The notes under the pieces: model-generated
What the model saw: the letters and a program-made list of their open reading frames with translations, nothing else
The model's database searches: none
Told to the model about the DNA's origin: nothing
Position numbers and translations under genes: made by a program
NCBI GenBank assembly: GCA_964614515.1
Contig: CAZTPJ010000055.1
Span: 1-24,349, forward strand
Direction of reading: 5' to 3'
DNA length: 24,349 bases
Source of the DNA: CAZTPJ01 sp964614515
GTDB taxonomy: Bacteria > Planctomycetota > Phycisphaerae > Phycisphaerales > UBA1924
Shown here: positions 1-7,514 of the stretch, piece by piece
How positions within the stretch are numbered: position 1 is the stretch's first letter
Layout of the letters: the number at the start of each line of letters is the position of its first letter

Positions 1-631
1 GCACCAGTCGCCCGCCGTCCGCGAGCGCCGGCGAACGCGGGAACAGGCTGGCCGTGTGTCCATCGTCACCGAGCCCCAGCAGGACGAAGTCCAATCGGTC
101 GTGTCCCTTCTCGCGCCAGGCGAGGGTCTGCTGAAGTTCCTGTTCATATGCGGCGTCGGCGTCATCGCGCGTGGCGTGGATCGGGTGGACTTGATGCGCT
201 GGAATGTCGGATTGCGTCACGATCAGGTCGCGGATCATGCCGAAGTTGCTCGCGGGATCATCGAAGGGCACGCGGCGCTCATCGACGATCCACAAGTGCG
301 TTCGCGCCCACGGAAACTCTCGCAGCAGCGGGTCATACATCAGCCGTCGATACAGCCCCTGCGGCGTCGATCCCCCCGACAGCGCGAGATGAAAGTCGCC
401 AAAGACCCGCACGCAGTTTCGCGCATGGATCATCATGTCGGCCGACACGGCGTCGATGAGTTCATCCTCGGTTCGTCGCGTTACGACCACGCCGGAGAGG
501 CGCGGGTGCGGTGGGGGGGACGGGCCGTCATCCCGTGCGGCCGGGTCGATGAGTTCATACACCGACTCGGCGTTGATCGCGGGGTCGTTGTTGTCGCGAT
601 CGGCGGGTTGTCGCGTGGCGTCATCGATCAT
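1..631 (-). CDS. pgl: 6-phosphogluconolactonase, 3' end outside window
   Basis: Hydrolyses 6-phosphoglucono-1,5-lactone to 6-phosphogluconate, the second step of the oxidative pentose phosphate pathway, in the cytosol. The visible 210 residues contain the family hallmarks: LSGGSTP at about 84-90, DERRVP at 117-122 and the signature GLGDDGHTASLFP at 186-198. Judging from the usual family length of 230-260 residues, a few dozen C-terminal residues lie beyond base 1. The ATG at 631 overlaps the end of zwf by 11 nt and has no clear ribosome binding site, so translational coupling to zwf is likely. The N-terminal 45 residues are Asp/Pro/Arg-rich and poorly conserved, so a later start cannot be excluded. 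Identity is secure from the signature motifs and the zwf neighbour. Confidence 0.95.
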   Translation of the reverse strand, partial: MIDDATRQPADRDNNDPAINAESVYELIDPAARDDGPSPPPHPRLSGVVVTRRTEDELIDAVSADMMIHARNCVRVFGDFHLALSGGSTPQGLYRRLMYDPLLREFPWARTHLWIVDERRVPFDDPASNFGMIRDLIVTQSDIPAHQVHPIHATRDDADAAYEQELQQTLAWREKGHDRLDFVLLGLGDDGHTASLFPRSPALADGGRLV

Positions 632-2192
632 CGCGAGTTCCGTTGGGACGTGGAGGGGCGGTTGGATTGTGCCACGCCATTTTCTCGCGGGCGAGGAGGG
701 CATCCGCGCCCGGCGGACCCCACGAACCCGGGCGGTACTCTTCGATCCCCGCGCGAAGGGCTTCGCTGTCGAGCAGGGGCTGGCAGATGCTCCATCCGCC
801 TTCGACTTCTTCCTTGTGTTTGTACAGCGTGCGGTCGCCGCGCATCGCATCGAGCAGCAGCGGGCCATACGCCTCGATCGGCTCGCCGCCGAAGCGGTCC
901 ACATAATCGAGATTGAGGTCGGCCGTGTCGATCGCGAGCGTGTTGCCCGGAACCTTGCCGCGCACGCGAAGGGAGAGGCCCTCGCTTGGGGCGATGTTGA
1001 TGATGAGTTGATTGGGCTGGAGCGATTCGAGCGGGCGTCCGAGTCGCGTGAAGAGGTTCACCGGCGGATTGCGGAACTGAATCACGACCTCCGTGAGTTT
1101 CCGCGCCATCTTCTTGCCGCTGCGAAGGAAAAACGGCACGCCAGCCCAGCGCCAGTTGTCGAACTCGACGCGCATCGCGACAAACGTCTCGGTCCGCTTC
1201 GCCGGGTCCACGCCATCGAGTTCCGCATACGCCGGCTCGCCCGTGCGAGAGTCCTTTCCATATCGACCCAGCACCGCCGACTTGTGTGCCTCGCCCGGCT
1301 TGACGATCCGGGCGCATGAGAACAACTTGATCTTCTCACGCATCACCGCCTCGGCCTCAAATATCGGCGGCGCCTCCGTCGCCACCAGCGCCATCACCTG
1401 AAACAGATGACTCTGCACCATGTCGCGCAGCGCCCCGGCCGCGTCATAAAACGTCCCCGCACGCGAGCCGACGCCGATGTCCTCCGCGGCCGTCACCTGC
1501 ACATGCTCCACGTGCCCGCGATTCCAGATCGGCTCAAAGAGCGAGTTGGCAAACCGCAGCACGAGAATGTTCTGCACGAGTTCCTTGCCGAGGTAGTGGT
1601 CGATGCGGAAGATGGCCTCTTCTTCAAAGACGCGGCCGAGCGCCCGGTTGAGCGACCGCGCGCTCTCAAGATCGACACCGAAGGGCTTTTCGACGACGAT
1701 GCGCTGCCACGGCGTCTCGCTCGGGTTCAGCGAGCACCAGCGCTTGCCCTCGAACACCAGCCCGGCCAGACCGATGTTCTCGATGATGGGTTCATACAGC
1801 GAAGGGGCCACGGAGAGATAAAACAACAGATTCGCGCCGTGGTCCTTCGCGATGTTGTGCTCGCGCGCCAGCGATGTCAGCCGTTCGGCCAGCGGCGGAT
1901 ACGACTCAGCCTTGACGGCGTCGCCCGCGTAATAGTGAACGATCTTCGCGAACGCGTCCCACTCCGGGCGTTTCATGTCCCCCGCGATCTTGCCCGTGGA
2001 CTCGCGAAGGCGATCCCGGAACTCGTCATCGGTCATGGTCGTTCGCGAGACACCGAGGATGCAGAACTTCGCGGGCAACTGCCCGCGGCGATGCAGGTCA
2101 AACAGGGCCGGAATCAACTTGCGCCAGGCAAGATCGCCCGAGGCGCCGAAGATCACCAGGATGCACGGTTCGGGCAGGGCGGCTGGATTCAT
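621..2192 (-). CDS. zwf: glucose-6-phosphate 1-dehydrogenase
   Basis: Oxidises glucose 6-phosphate to 6-phosphogluconolactone while reducing NADP+ (or NAD+), the committed entry to the oxidative pentose phosphate pathway. The 523-residue product has the Rossmann nucleotide loop GASGDL at 16-21, EKPFG at 168-172 and the active-site signature RIDHYLGKE at 196-204, with the catalytic His and substrate-binding Lys. Length is typical of the family (about 480-520). The ATG at 2192 is the first possible start, since an in-frame TAG lies four codons upstream. There is no Shine-Dalgarno; a TAGCAT box sits exactly 6 nt before the ATG, which fits a leaderless transcript. It is divergent from thiE with only 40 bp between the start codons, and pgl follows with an 11-nt overlap, forming a zwf-pgl operon. 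Confidence 0.97.
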   Translation of the reverse strand: MNPAALPEPCILVIFGASGDLAWRKLIPALFDLHRRGQLPAKFCILGVSRTTMTDDEFRDRLRESTGKIAGDMKRPEWDAFAKIVHYYAGDAVKAESYPPLAERLTSLAREHNIAKDHGANLLFYLSVAPSLYEPIIENIGLAGLVFEGKRWCSLNPSETPWQRIVVEKPFGVDLESARSLNRALGRVFEEEAIFRIDHYLGKELVQNILVLRFANSLFEPIWNRGHVEHVQVTAAEDIGVGSRAGTFYDAAGALRDMVQSHLFQVMALVATEAPPIFEAEAVMREKIKLFSCARIVKPGEAHKSAVLGRYGKDSRTGEPAYAELDGVDPAKRTETFVAMRVEFDNWRWAGVPFFLRSGKKMARKLTEVVIQFRNPPVNLFTRLGRPLESLQPNQLIINIAPSEGLSLRVRGKVPGNTLAIDTADLNLDYVDRFGGEPIEAYGPLLLDAMRGDRTLYKHKEEVEGGWSICQPLLDSEALRAGIEEYRPGSWGPPGADALLAREKMAWHNPTAPPRPNGTRDDR

Positions 2193-2198
2193 GCCATC

Positions 2199-2204
2199 AT
2201 GCTA
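2199..2204 (-). promoter_or_regulatory. probable -10 box of zwf, leaderless type
   Basis: On the minus strand the sequence reads TAGCAT, then 6 nt, then the zwf ATG. With the usual distance from -10 to transcription start, the mRNA would begin at or next to the start codon. No convincing -35 hexamer is visible. Confidence 0.45.
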
Positions 2205-2218
2205 CGGCCCAAGCGGCC

Positions 2219-2224
2219 TATCGT
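2219..2224 (+). promoter_or_regulatory. probable -10 box of thiD2-thiE, leaderless type
   Basis: TATCGT ends 8 nt before the ATG at 2233 and is preceded by CC, as in other candidate leaderless promoters in this window. It lies in the 40-bp gap shared with the divergent zwf promoter, so the two polymerase sites would overlap. No -35 is evident. Confidence 0.35.
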
Positions 2225-2232
2225 CCTGCATC

Positions 2233-3339
2233 ATGGATGCAGCCGTCCGCATCATCGACGCCAACGCCAACCGGGCGCGAGAGGCCCTGCGCGTCATGGA
2301 GGATGCCGCACGCTTCGCCCTCGACGATCAGGAAGTCTGCACGCAACTCAAAAAACTCCGCCACGACCTCCGCACGGCCCTGGACAGCCTCGGACTCGAC
2401 CGCTCGCGACTCGTCGCCCACCGCGACACGCTCAACGATGTCGGCACCGGCGTCTGGACCGCGCAGGAACTCCGCCGCACCGGCGTCGGCAGCGTCGTCA
2501 AGGCCGCCGCATCGCGACTCACCGAGGCCCTGCGTTCCATCGAAGAGACGGCCAAGACCCTGCGTGAAGATGAAGAGAGCGATCAGGCGATTCGCCTGAT
2601 CGAGTCGATCCGCTACGCCGCGTACACGATCGAGCGCCGGCTCGTGCTCGCGTTCGGCACCGGGCGATGCCCGCAGTGGCGCGTGTGTGTGCTCGTGTCC
2701 GAGTCGCTGTGTACGAAACTCAGTTGGGAGGATGTGACGCGCGAGGCCGTCGCGGCCGGAGCGGATTGCGTCCAACTCCGCGAAAAGGGTTTTGGCGACA
2801 AGGAACTGTTGCGGCGGGCGCGGCGATTTGTGGAGATTGCGCGTGCGGCCGGGGCGTCGGCGATCATCAACGATCGCCCGGATGTGGCGATTCTGGCCGA
2901 GGCCGACGGCGTGCATCTCGGGCAAAGCGATCTGCCGCTCGATGATGTTCGACGGTTGCCCGGTGGTGAGGATTTCTTCGTCGGGGCGTCCGCTTCGAAT
3001 CTTGACGAGGTTCGTTTCGCGGTGCAACATGGCGCGGATTACTTCGCCGTGGGCACGATGTTTCCATCGACCACGAAGGCCAAGCCGACGATCACCGGGC
3101 CGGGCCTCGTGCGCGAGGTCCGCGCGATGGCCGTGCTGTCCGCTCGACCGATGCTCGCCATCGGCGGCATCACGCCGGCGAACGTGAGTTCACTTGTCGA
3201 GGCGGGGTGTCCCGGCGTGGCGGTGTCGGGGTGTGTGTGCGGGGCGGAGCATCCGGGCGACGTGGTGCGTGTGCTGGTTGAGGCGCTCACGTCCGCGCCC
3301 GAGCCTGAACCGCCGGAAGATTCCGAATCAACGGTGTAG
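2233..3339 (+). CDS. thiE: bifunctional ThiD2-type HMP-phosphate kinase / thiamine-phosphate synthase
   Basis: Joins 4-amino-2-methyl-5-hydroxymethylpyrimidine diphosphate and thiazole phosphate into thiamine phosphate (ThiE). The N-terminal domain resembles ThiD2, described as a non-orthologous HMP-phosphate kinase fused to or beside ThiE. The product has 368 residues. The ThiD2-like part (about 1-140) opens with IIDANANRAREALRVMED and contains KKLRHDL at 40-46. The ThiE TIM barrel (about 148-350) shows QLREK at 181-185, INDRPDVA at 212-219, DGVHLGQSD at 225-233, an AVGTMFPSTTK phosphate/pyrophosphate segment and AIGGITPAN. The ATG at 2233 begins at the expected domain edge; longer in-frame starts would run into zwf on the other strand. 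A 14-residue acidic, Pro-rich tail ends the protein. It converges with aroK, 11 bp apart. Confidence 0.93.
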   Translation: MDAAVRIIDANANRAREALRVMEDAARFALDDQEVCTQLKKLRHDLRTALDSLGLDRSRLVAHRDTLNDVGTGVWTAQELRRTGVGSVVKAAASRLTEALRSIEETAKTLREDEESDQAIRLIESIRYAAYTIERRLVLAFGTGRCPQWRVCVLVSESLCTKLSWEDVTREAVAAGADCVQLREKGFGDKELLRRARRFVEIARAAGASAIINDRPDVAILAEADGVHLGQSDLPLDDVRRLPGGEDFFVGASASNLDEVRFAVQHGADYFAVGTMFPSTTKAKPTITGPGLVREVRAMAVLSARPMLAIGGITPANVSSLVEAGCPGVAVSGCVCGAEHPGDVVRVLVEALTSAPEPEPPEDSESTV

Positions 3340-3350
3340 CGAGCGGTGTG

Positions 3351-3890
3351 CTACGAGACATACGCAGCCAGGCGCTCGACGATCTCATCAACATCGCGCC
3401 CATGGGTGTCAATCGTGTGGTCGGCCAGGCTCGTATACGTCGGCCCGCGCTCGGCGATGACCTCGGGCACTTCATCAATCGGATCGCGCCCGGTCAGACT
3501 TGGGCGTCCGCTGAGGTCCGCGCTGCGCAGCCGCTCCTGCAACACGTCGGCTGGCGCTGAAAGATAAATGATGAAGGCTCGCCCGGCCAGACGCGCATCA
3601 GCCAGCCTCGCTCGAGCCGCGGGCGTCATCGGCGCGCCGCCGCCGAGCGCGATGATCGAGGGCGCACGATCCAGCACGTCGCGCAGCACGTCCAGTTCCG
3701 CCTCGCGGAACGCCGCCTGGCCGTGCGATGAGAAGATGTCCGCGATCGTCGCGTTGTCGAAGCGTTCGCGGACGAGTTCATCGAGGTCGACCAGCGGTCG
3801 ATGGAGTTTCCGTGCGACGAGGGCGCCGAAAGTGCTCTTGCCCGCCGCGCGTGGGCCGATGAGGATCAGGTGGGGGATGGGCGCTGGCAT
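3351..3890 (-). CDS. aroK: shikimate kinase
   Basis: Phosphorylates shikimate at the 3-hydroxyl using ATP, the fifth step of chorismate synthesis, in the cytosol. The 179-residue protein has the Walker A loop GPRAAGKST at 12-20, the shikimate-binding DLD at 35-37, FREAE at 61-65 with substrate-contacting Arg62, GGGAP at 83-87 and a lid segment SGRPSL near 127-131. Length matches the family (about 170-190). The ATG at 3890 has a good ribosome binding site (GGAGG, 8 nt spacing). It follows efp on the same strand with a 31-bp gap, so the two are probably co-transcribed. The 3' end faces thiE with no room for an intrinsic terminator between the stops. Confidence 0.95.
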   Translation of the reverse strand: MPAPIPHLILIGPRAAGKSTFGALVARKLHRPLVDLDELVRERFDNATIADIFSSHGQAAFREAELDVLRDVLDRAPSIIALGGGAPMTPAARARLADARLAGRAFIIYLSAPADVLQERLRSADLSGRPSLTGRDPIDEVPEVIAERGPTYTSLADHTIDTHGRDVDEIVERLAAYVS

Positions 3891-3921
3891 GGTTCGCGCC
3901 TCCGCAGCCGTGATGCGCCGG

Positions 3922-4476
3922 TCAGGCGCGGGACATGTACGAACCGTCGGATGTGCTCACGCGAATCGTCTCGCCGATCGCGATGAACGCCGGGACTCTG
4001 GTCTTCAGGCCGGTCTCGAGCGTGGCTTCCTTGAGTTGATTCGTGGCGGTGGCGCCCTTGATGCCCGGCGGGGTGTCCGTCACGACGAGATCGACGGTGG
4101 ATGGCAGTTCGAGCGAAATGGGGTTGCCCTCGGAGCAGAGGACGATGACCTGCGTGTTGGGGCGCAGGAACTTGAGCGAATCACCGAGCACATCCTTGGG
4201 CATGAGATACTGCTCATAATTCTCGGTGTCCATGAAGGTTGCGCCCGAGCCGTCGGAGTACAAGTATTCCATCTGCCGTCGATCGAGTTCAACGACTTCC
4301 ATGTCATCGGCGGGGTTGAATCGCCGTTCGAGGGTCTTGCCGCTGGCGATTTCCTTGAACTTGAGTTGAATGAACGCGCGCAGGTTGCCCGGGGTTCGAT
4401 GCTCATAGCCCGTGACGACGGACAGTTTGCCGTCGACTTTGATGCCAAGACCCGGACGCAGATCAATCACCTTCAT
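3922..4476 (-). CDS. efp: elongation factor P
   Basis: Binds the ribosome between the P and E sites and relieves stalling at polyproline stretches. The 184-residue product shows the three-domain EF-P layout, ending in the oligonucleotide-binding C-terminal domain (IGETIRVSTSDGSYMSR). The loop at the tip of domain I reads HRTPGNLRAF (residues 26-35). By alignment with Escherichia coli PGKGQAF, Asn31 occupies the position of modified Lys34, so neither beta-lysylation by EpmAB nor arginine rhamnosylation could take place there. The ATG at 4476 is preceded by GGAG with 5 nt spacing. A longer in-frame reading to 4611 lacks family similarity and was not used. It leads an efp-aroK pair and is divergent from the metallo-hydrolase gene at 4601. 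Confidence 0.96.
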   Translation of the reverse strand: MKVIDLRPGLGIKVDGKLSVVTGYEHRTPGNLRAFIQLKFKEIASGKTLERRFNPADDMEVVELDRRQMEYLYSDGSGATFMDTENYEQYLMPKDVLGDSLKFLRPNTQVIVLCSEGNPISLELPSTVDLVVTDTPPGIKGATATNQLKEATLETGLKTRVPAFIAIGETIRVSTSDGSYMSRA

Positions 4477-4600
4477 ATACGCTCCAGAGGCATAGACTGT
4501 GTGACTCACCCGTAAAGGGGACCAATCGTAGGCGATGCGGCGCGAACGCGGAACAGATGGAGTTCCAGCCGACACGCCCGACACGACAGGAGGCCCAAAC

Positions 4601-5608
4601 ATGACGATCACACGACGAGCGTTCCTGGCGACCGGAGTGGCGGCGACGGGGCTGGCGGCGCTGGGTCCGACGGCCTTTGCGCGAGGCGGCCGATTTCGGC
4701 TGGCCGTGGGCGCGGAGCCTTACTTCGAGTGGAAGGATCTCGGCCGTGGCGCACATGTGGCCGTGGGCGAGGGCGGCAACGCCCTGCTTGCGGCTTCGGC
4801 TGGTCGCGCGTTGCTTGTGGATTGCAAGAACGCGCCCTTTGGCGAGACGCTTCGCCGTGAAGCCGAGTCGCACGGCACGAAACTCACGCACATCATCAAC
4901 ACACACCATCACGCCGACCACACGGGCGGGAACTCGGCGTTCGCACGCTCGATCCCGCTCTTTGCGCACCCCAATGCCCGCAACCGCGTGGTCCAGCAAC
5001 TCGATCGATACAAGGCTGGCATCACCGGCGGCATGGCACAGATCGCCCGCTCGCAAAGGCCGGGCAAAGACGCCGCACTCGAAGACGCCAAACGACTCGC
5101 GGAGATCGTCAATGATCTCACGGCCGACGACTTCGCACCCACCGAAGCGCTGTCTTCGAATGAATCCCTTCGCGTCGGCGACTTGACCGTCGTCGTGCGA
5201 CACTTCGGCGCGGGACACACCGACAACGACGTCATCATCCACATCCCCGAACTCAACATCGTCCATATGGGCGACCTGCTCTTCCACGGCCTGCACCCAT
5301 ACTGGGATGACACGGCCGCGCCCAGCAGCACCGGATGGATGGAGTCATGCCGCCGTGCCGCCGCGATGTGCAACGATGAGACGGTCGTGATTCCGGGCCA
5401 CGGGGAGTTGACCGATGTGTCCGGGATTCGCGGGCAGATGGCGTATTTCGAGGCCGTTCGCGCCGCCGCGGGCGAGGCGAAAGAGAAGGGAACCACGCGC
5501 GAGGACTTCCTGAAGATCGAGTTGCCGATTTTTGAAGGTCGTGGCTTCGCGCAAGTCAAACCCCGCGTGCTCGGCGGCGTGTATGACGAGATCGTCGGAG
5601 CACAGTGA
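4601..5608 (+). CDS. Tat-exported metallo-beta-lactamase-fold hydrolase
   Basis: A zinc-dependent hydrolase of the metallo-beta-lactamase superfamily, closest in layout to subclass B2/B3-like and quinoprotein-relay-type exported hydrolases; the substrate cannot be read from sequence. The 335-residue protein begins with a twin-arginine signal (TRRAFLATG at 4-12, hydrophobic stretch to about 25, AFA cleavage site), so it is probably exported folded. The metal site is THHHADH at 101-107 (pattern HxHxDH), followed by GHTDND, HMGDLLFHG and a late PGHGEL histidine. The start is fixed by a strong ribosome binding site, AGGAGG with a 7-nt gap to the ATG at 4601. It stands alone on the plus strand, divergent from efp and 75 bp upstream of pyrE. 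Confidence 0.9.
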   Translation: MTITRRAFLATGVAATGLAALGPTAFARGGRFRLAVGAEPYFEWKDLGRGAHVAVGEGGNALLAASAGRALLVDCKNAPFGETLRREAESHGTKLTHIINTHHHADHTGGNSAFARSIPLFAHPNARNRVVQQLDRYKAGITGGMAQIARSQRPGKDAALEDAKRLAEIVNDLTADDFAPTEALSSNESLRVGDLTVVVRHFGAGHTDNDVIIHIPELNIVHMGDLLFHGLHPYWDDTAAPSSTGWMESCRRAAAMCNDETVVIPGHGELTDVSGIRGQMAYFEAVRAAAGEAKEKGTTREDFLKIELPIFEGRGFAQVKPRVLGGVYDEIVGAQ

Positions 5609-5649
5609 GCGAGTCTCGGGTACCTCGCCACTCCGTGGCGAGTGCCGCG

Positions 5650-5677
5650 TTGACGCATCCGGTCGCGAACCTACCCT
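5650..5677 (+). promoter_or_regulatory. probable pyrE promoter, leaderless type
   Basis: TTGACG (5650-5655), a 16-nt spacer and TACCCT (5672-5677), which ends 6 nt before the pyrE ATG. The first transcribed base would coincide with the start codon, and no Shine-Dalgarno is present. This is the best supported of the leaderless-type promoters here because a -35 box is also visible. Confidence 0.55.
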
Positions 5678-5683
5678 TCGCAC

Positions 5684-6241
5684 ATGCCAACACTGCCCGA
5701 TCGCGCTGCGCTCGCCAGGTCCATCGCCGAAGCCTCGCTGCTTCGCGGCGACTTTGTGCTGCGCTCCGGCCGTCGCTCGACCTATTACCTCGACAAGTAC
5801 CTCTTCACAACGCGTCCTGAAGTCCTCGCGCCGCTGTGCGCCTTGTTCGCCGAGCGGATCGAACGCATCGAATCGGAAGTCGGCAAGCGGGCCACGCGCC
5901 TGGCCGGCGCGGAACTCGGCGGCATTCCCCTCGTCACCGGCGTGGGCCTGCACCTCAATCGACCCTTCGTCTTCATCCGCAACGCGAAGAAGGACTACGG
6001 CACGGCCCGCCAACTCGAAGGCGCGCTCAACGCCGGCGACGCCGTCATCCTTCTCGAAGATGTCGCCACCACGGCGGGTCAGGCGCTTGAGGCCGTGGGC
6101 GTGCTCAAAGCCGCCGGCGCGAACGTGCTGGCGGTCATCGCGGCGATTGATCGACAGGAAGGCGCGCGGGAGAACATGCAGGCGGCGGGACTGCGATTCG
6201 AAGCGCTGTTCACCAAGTCCGATCTGGGTATCGCGGAGTGA
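5684..6241 (+). CDS. pyrE: orotate phosphoribosyltransferase
   Basis: Transfers phosphoribosyl from PRPP to orotate, giving OMP in de novo pyrimidine synthesis. The 185-residue product has the type I phosphoribosyltransferase PRPP loop VILLEDVATTAGQAL (about residues 127-141), the substrate segment FVLRSGRRSTYYLDKYLF near the N terminus and the RNAKKDYGTA flexible loop that closes over PRPP. Length is slightly below the usual 190-215. The ATG at 5684 is directly preceded by a -10-like TACCCT and lacks a Shine-Dalgarno, so the mRNA may be leaderless. A REP-like palindrome sits 20 bp past the stop, in the gap to the convergent gene. Confidence 0.93.
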   Translation: MPTLPDRAALARSIAEASLLRGDFVLRSGRRSTYYLDKYLFTTRPEVLAPLCALFAERIERIESEVGKRATRLAGAELGGIPLVTGVGLHLNRPFVFIRNAKKDYGTARQLEGALNAGDAVILLEDVATTAGQALEAVGVLKAAGANVLAVIAAIDRQEGARENMQAAGLRFEALFTKSDLGIAE

Positions 6242-6256
6242 GAGATTGCTCCAGAC

Positions 6257-6281
6257 GGTGGCACGGGCGTCTCGCCTGTGC
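6257..6281. repeat. REP-like palindrome between convergent genes
   Basis: GGTG followed by a hairpin with arms GCACGGGCG (6261-6269) and CGCCTGTGC (6273-6281), one G-T wobble and a TCT loop. It lies between the stops of pyrE and the convergent secreted-protein gene and could also act as a two-way terminator. It shares its GTGG head and stem style with other elements in this window. Confidence 0.6.
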
Positions 6282-6289
6282 GCATCGGC

Positions 6290-7102
6290 CTACTGCAAGC
6301 CTTTGATGCGTTCCAGCACGATCGTCCGCTGCGATTGATCGAGAAACGCGACGACCGAGAGGCCGAGCATGAGTTGATCGCGCTCCGACGGACGCGCCCG
6401 CGTGCGTTCGACAAACTCGCCAACGATGGCCGCGATGCGCTGCTCCTGCTGATCCGTCAGTTCAAGGTCGGCGAGGAGCAAGTTGAGTACGAGTTGCCCG
6501 GACTCAGCCTGTCGGCGAAACGACCGCTCAGCCTCTTCGCCGAAGAGTTCGAAACTCTCGGCGATCGCCGCACCGACAGCGCCGCGCGGCCGCCCGTCAT
6601 CGCCCGGCTCATCCTTCCTCACACGCACGACTTCACGCCAGTACTCGCGCATGCGCTGTTCGAACTCACGACGATTCTCCGCCAGCAGCGCCTGCCTGAT
6701 CTGTCTGCGCAGCGTGCCATCCTCCGACAGCGGACGCAGTTTTTCCAGCAGTTGAACGCCGAGCGTCAGTTGATCGAGGCGATCGCCCGTTTCCCCGGCC
6801 GTGCCGAGTTGGGTCAGCAGCGCGAGATTCGACGCGATGATGCGATCAAGACGCCTGGCCCTCTCCATCAAGATCGCGTCCACGGCCGCACGTTCGGCGT
6901 CGCTGAGCGTCATGGCGCTGACGGCGAGTTCCTCGGGACGGGCATCGGGCCTGCGCATCTGGCCGTGGAAGTCGGTCGTACCTGGGCCGTCCTCGTGAAC
7001 GGGTGGCCCGGCGAGGAGGTCGGGGGCATCCTGGGCGATGGCCGGTGTGCCGGTCAAGACGCTCATCGCGATCGCCAACACACTGACGCTGCACCGAAGC
7101 AT
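6290..7102 (-). CDS. secreted protein of unknown function
   Basis: A 270-residue protein that I do not recognise as a named family. An N-terminal Sec signal peptide is clear (MLRCS, hydrophobic core to about 20, AIAQDA cleavage region), so it is periplasmic or outside the cell. The mature part is almost entirely predicted helix, rich in Glu, Arg and Leu, with stretches such as AERAAVDAILMERARRLDRI and DQQEQRIAAIVGEFVERT. This resembles the helical repeats of CpxP/Spy-like or DUF3106-type periplasmic proteins, though no LTxxQ motif proves it. The start has a good ribosome binding site (CAGGAG, 6 nt gap). It follows the zinc-ribbon gene by 27 bp and is probably co-transcribed with it. Confidence 0.75.
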   Translation of the reverse strand: MLRCSVSVLAIAMSVLTGTPAIAQDAPDLLAGPPVHEDGPGTTDFHGQMRRPDARPEELAVSAMTLSDAERAAVDAILMERARRLDRIIASNLALLTQLGTAGETGDRLDQLTLGVQLLEKLRPLSEDGTLRRQIRQALLAENRREFEQRMREYWREVVRVRKDEPGDDGRPRGAVGAAIAESFELFGEEAERSFRRQAESGQLVLNLLLADLELTDQQEQRIAAIVGEFVERTRARPSERDQLMLGLSVVAFLDQSQRTIVLERIKGLQ

Positions 7103-7129
7103 GTCAAACTCCTGTGCGAGACCCGGAAA

Positions 7130-7468
7130 CTACAGTCCCCATACGACGATCGCGACGATCAACGCCACGACCACCAGCCCGACCGTCACCGCGACCCACG
7201 GGGGCGACTTCTTCCCCCCCCCTGCGAGCGCTTCGCCGCATTGATAGCACACTTCAGCATCGTCATAGAGTGTCACGCCGCAGGATGGACATGTGGTGGT
7301 GACATCGCTGAACCGTTCGATGTCCTCCTCACTGGGAAACTCGTCGCGTTCGTTTCGCCGGGGCCTGGCCTGATACTTCACAACATCCCCGGAAACTGCC
7401 CGCCGACGCCGCACGATCGCTCCGTCGGGCTGGTCATCCAATGGCCGATTGTCGCGAGAAGGCGTCAT
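7130..7468 (-). CDS. zinc-ribbon protein with C-terminal membrane anchor
   Basis: A 112-residue protein with one zinc-ribbon motif, CPSCG then CYQCG separated by 11 residues (about residues 60-79), and a single C-terminal membrane helix (WVAVTVGLVVVALIVAIVVW). The N-terminal half is charged and probably disordered, so this is a cytosol-facing tail-anchored protein. Its function is unknown; such zinc ribbons usually mediate protein or nucleic-acid contacts. A run of nine G (C9 on the plus strand, 7214-7222) encodes Gly-Gly-Gly between ribbon and membrane helix and could vary in length. The ATG at 7468 has no Shine-Dalgarno but a TAGAAT box exactly 6 nt upstream. It is divergent from gatC, with 46 bp between the start codons. 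Confidence 0.8.
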   Translation of the reverse strand: MTPSRDNRPLDDQPDGAIVRRRRAVSGDVVKYQARPRRNERDEFPSEEDIERFSDVTTTCPSCGVTLYDDAEVCYQCGEALAGGGKKSPPWVAVTVGLVVVALIVAIVVWGL

Positions 7469-7474
7469 GGTGAG

Positions 7475-7480
7475 ATTCTA
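7475..7480 (-). promoter_or_regulatory. probable -10 box of the zinc-ribbon gene, leaderless type
   Basis: The minus strand reads ACCCTAGAATC, with TAGAAT ending 6 nt before the ATG at 7468. The same 11 bases recur upstream of the DUF444 gene (15220-15230). TAGAAT is a close match to a housekeeping -10 hexamer. Confidence 0.55.
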
Positions 7481-7502
7481 GGGTGCGTCACCGGGCAACT
7501 CC

Positions 7503-7508
7503 TACACT
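7503..7508 (+). promoter_or_regulatory. probable -10 box of gatC, leaderless type
   Basis: TACACT preceded by CC ends 6 nt before the gatC ATG at 7515. No Shine-Dalgarno is present in between. It faces the oppositely directed box at 7475-7480, so two back-to-back promoters share about 34 bp. Confidence 0.45.
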
Positions 7509-7514
7509 CCCATC

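Noticed and set aside
56..916. Long plus-strand open frame opposite pgl and zwf
   Set aside because: Arg/Gly-rich, no family features; it is the antisense shadow of two well-supported genes with signature motifs.
1407..2567. 386-codon plus-strand frame opposite zwf running into thiE
   Set aside because: Antisense to zwf and out of frame with thiE; composition typical of shadow frames in GC-rich DNA.
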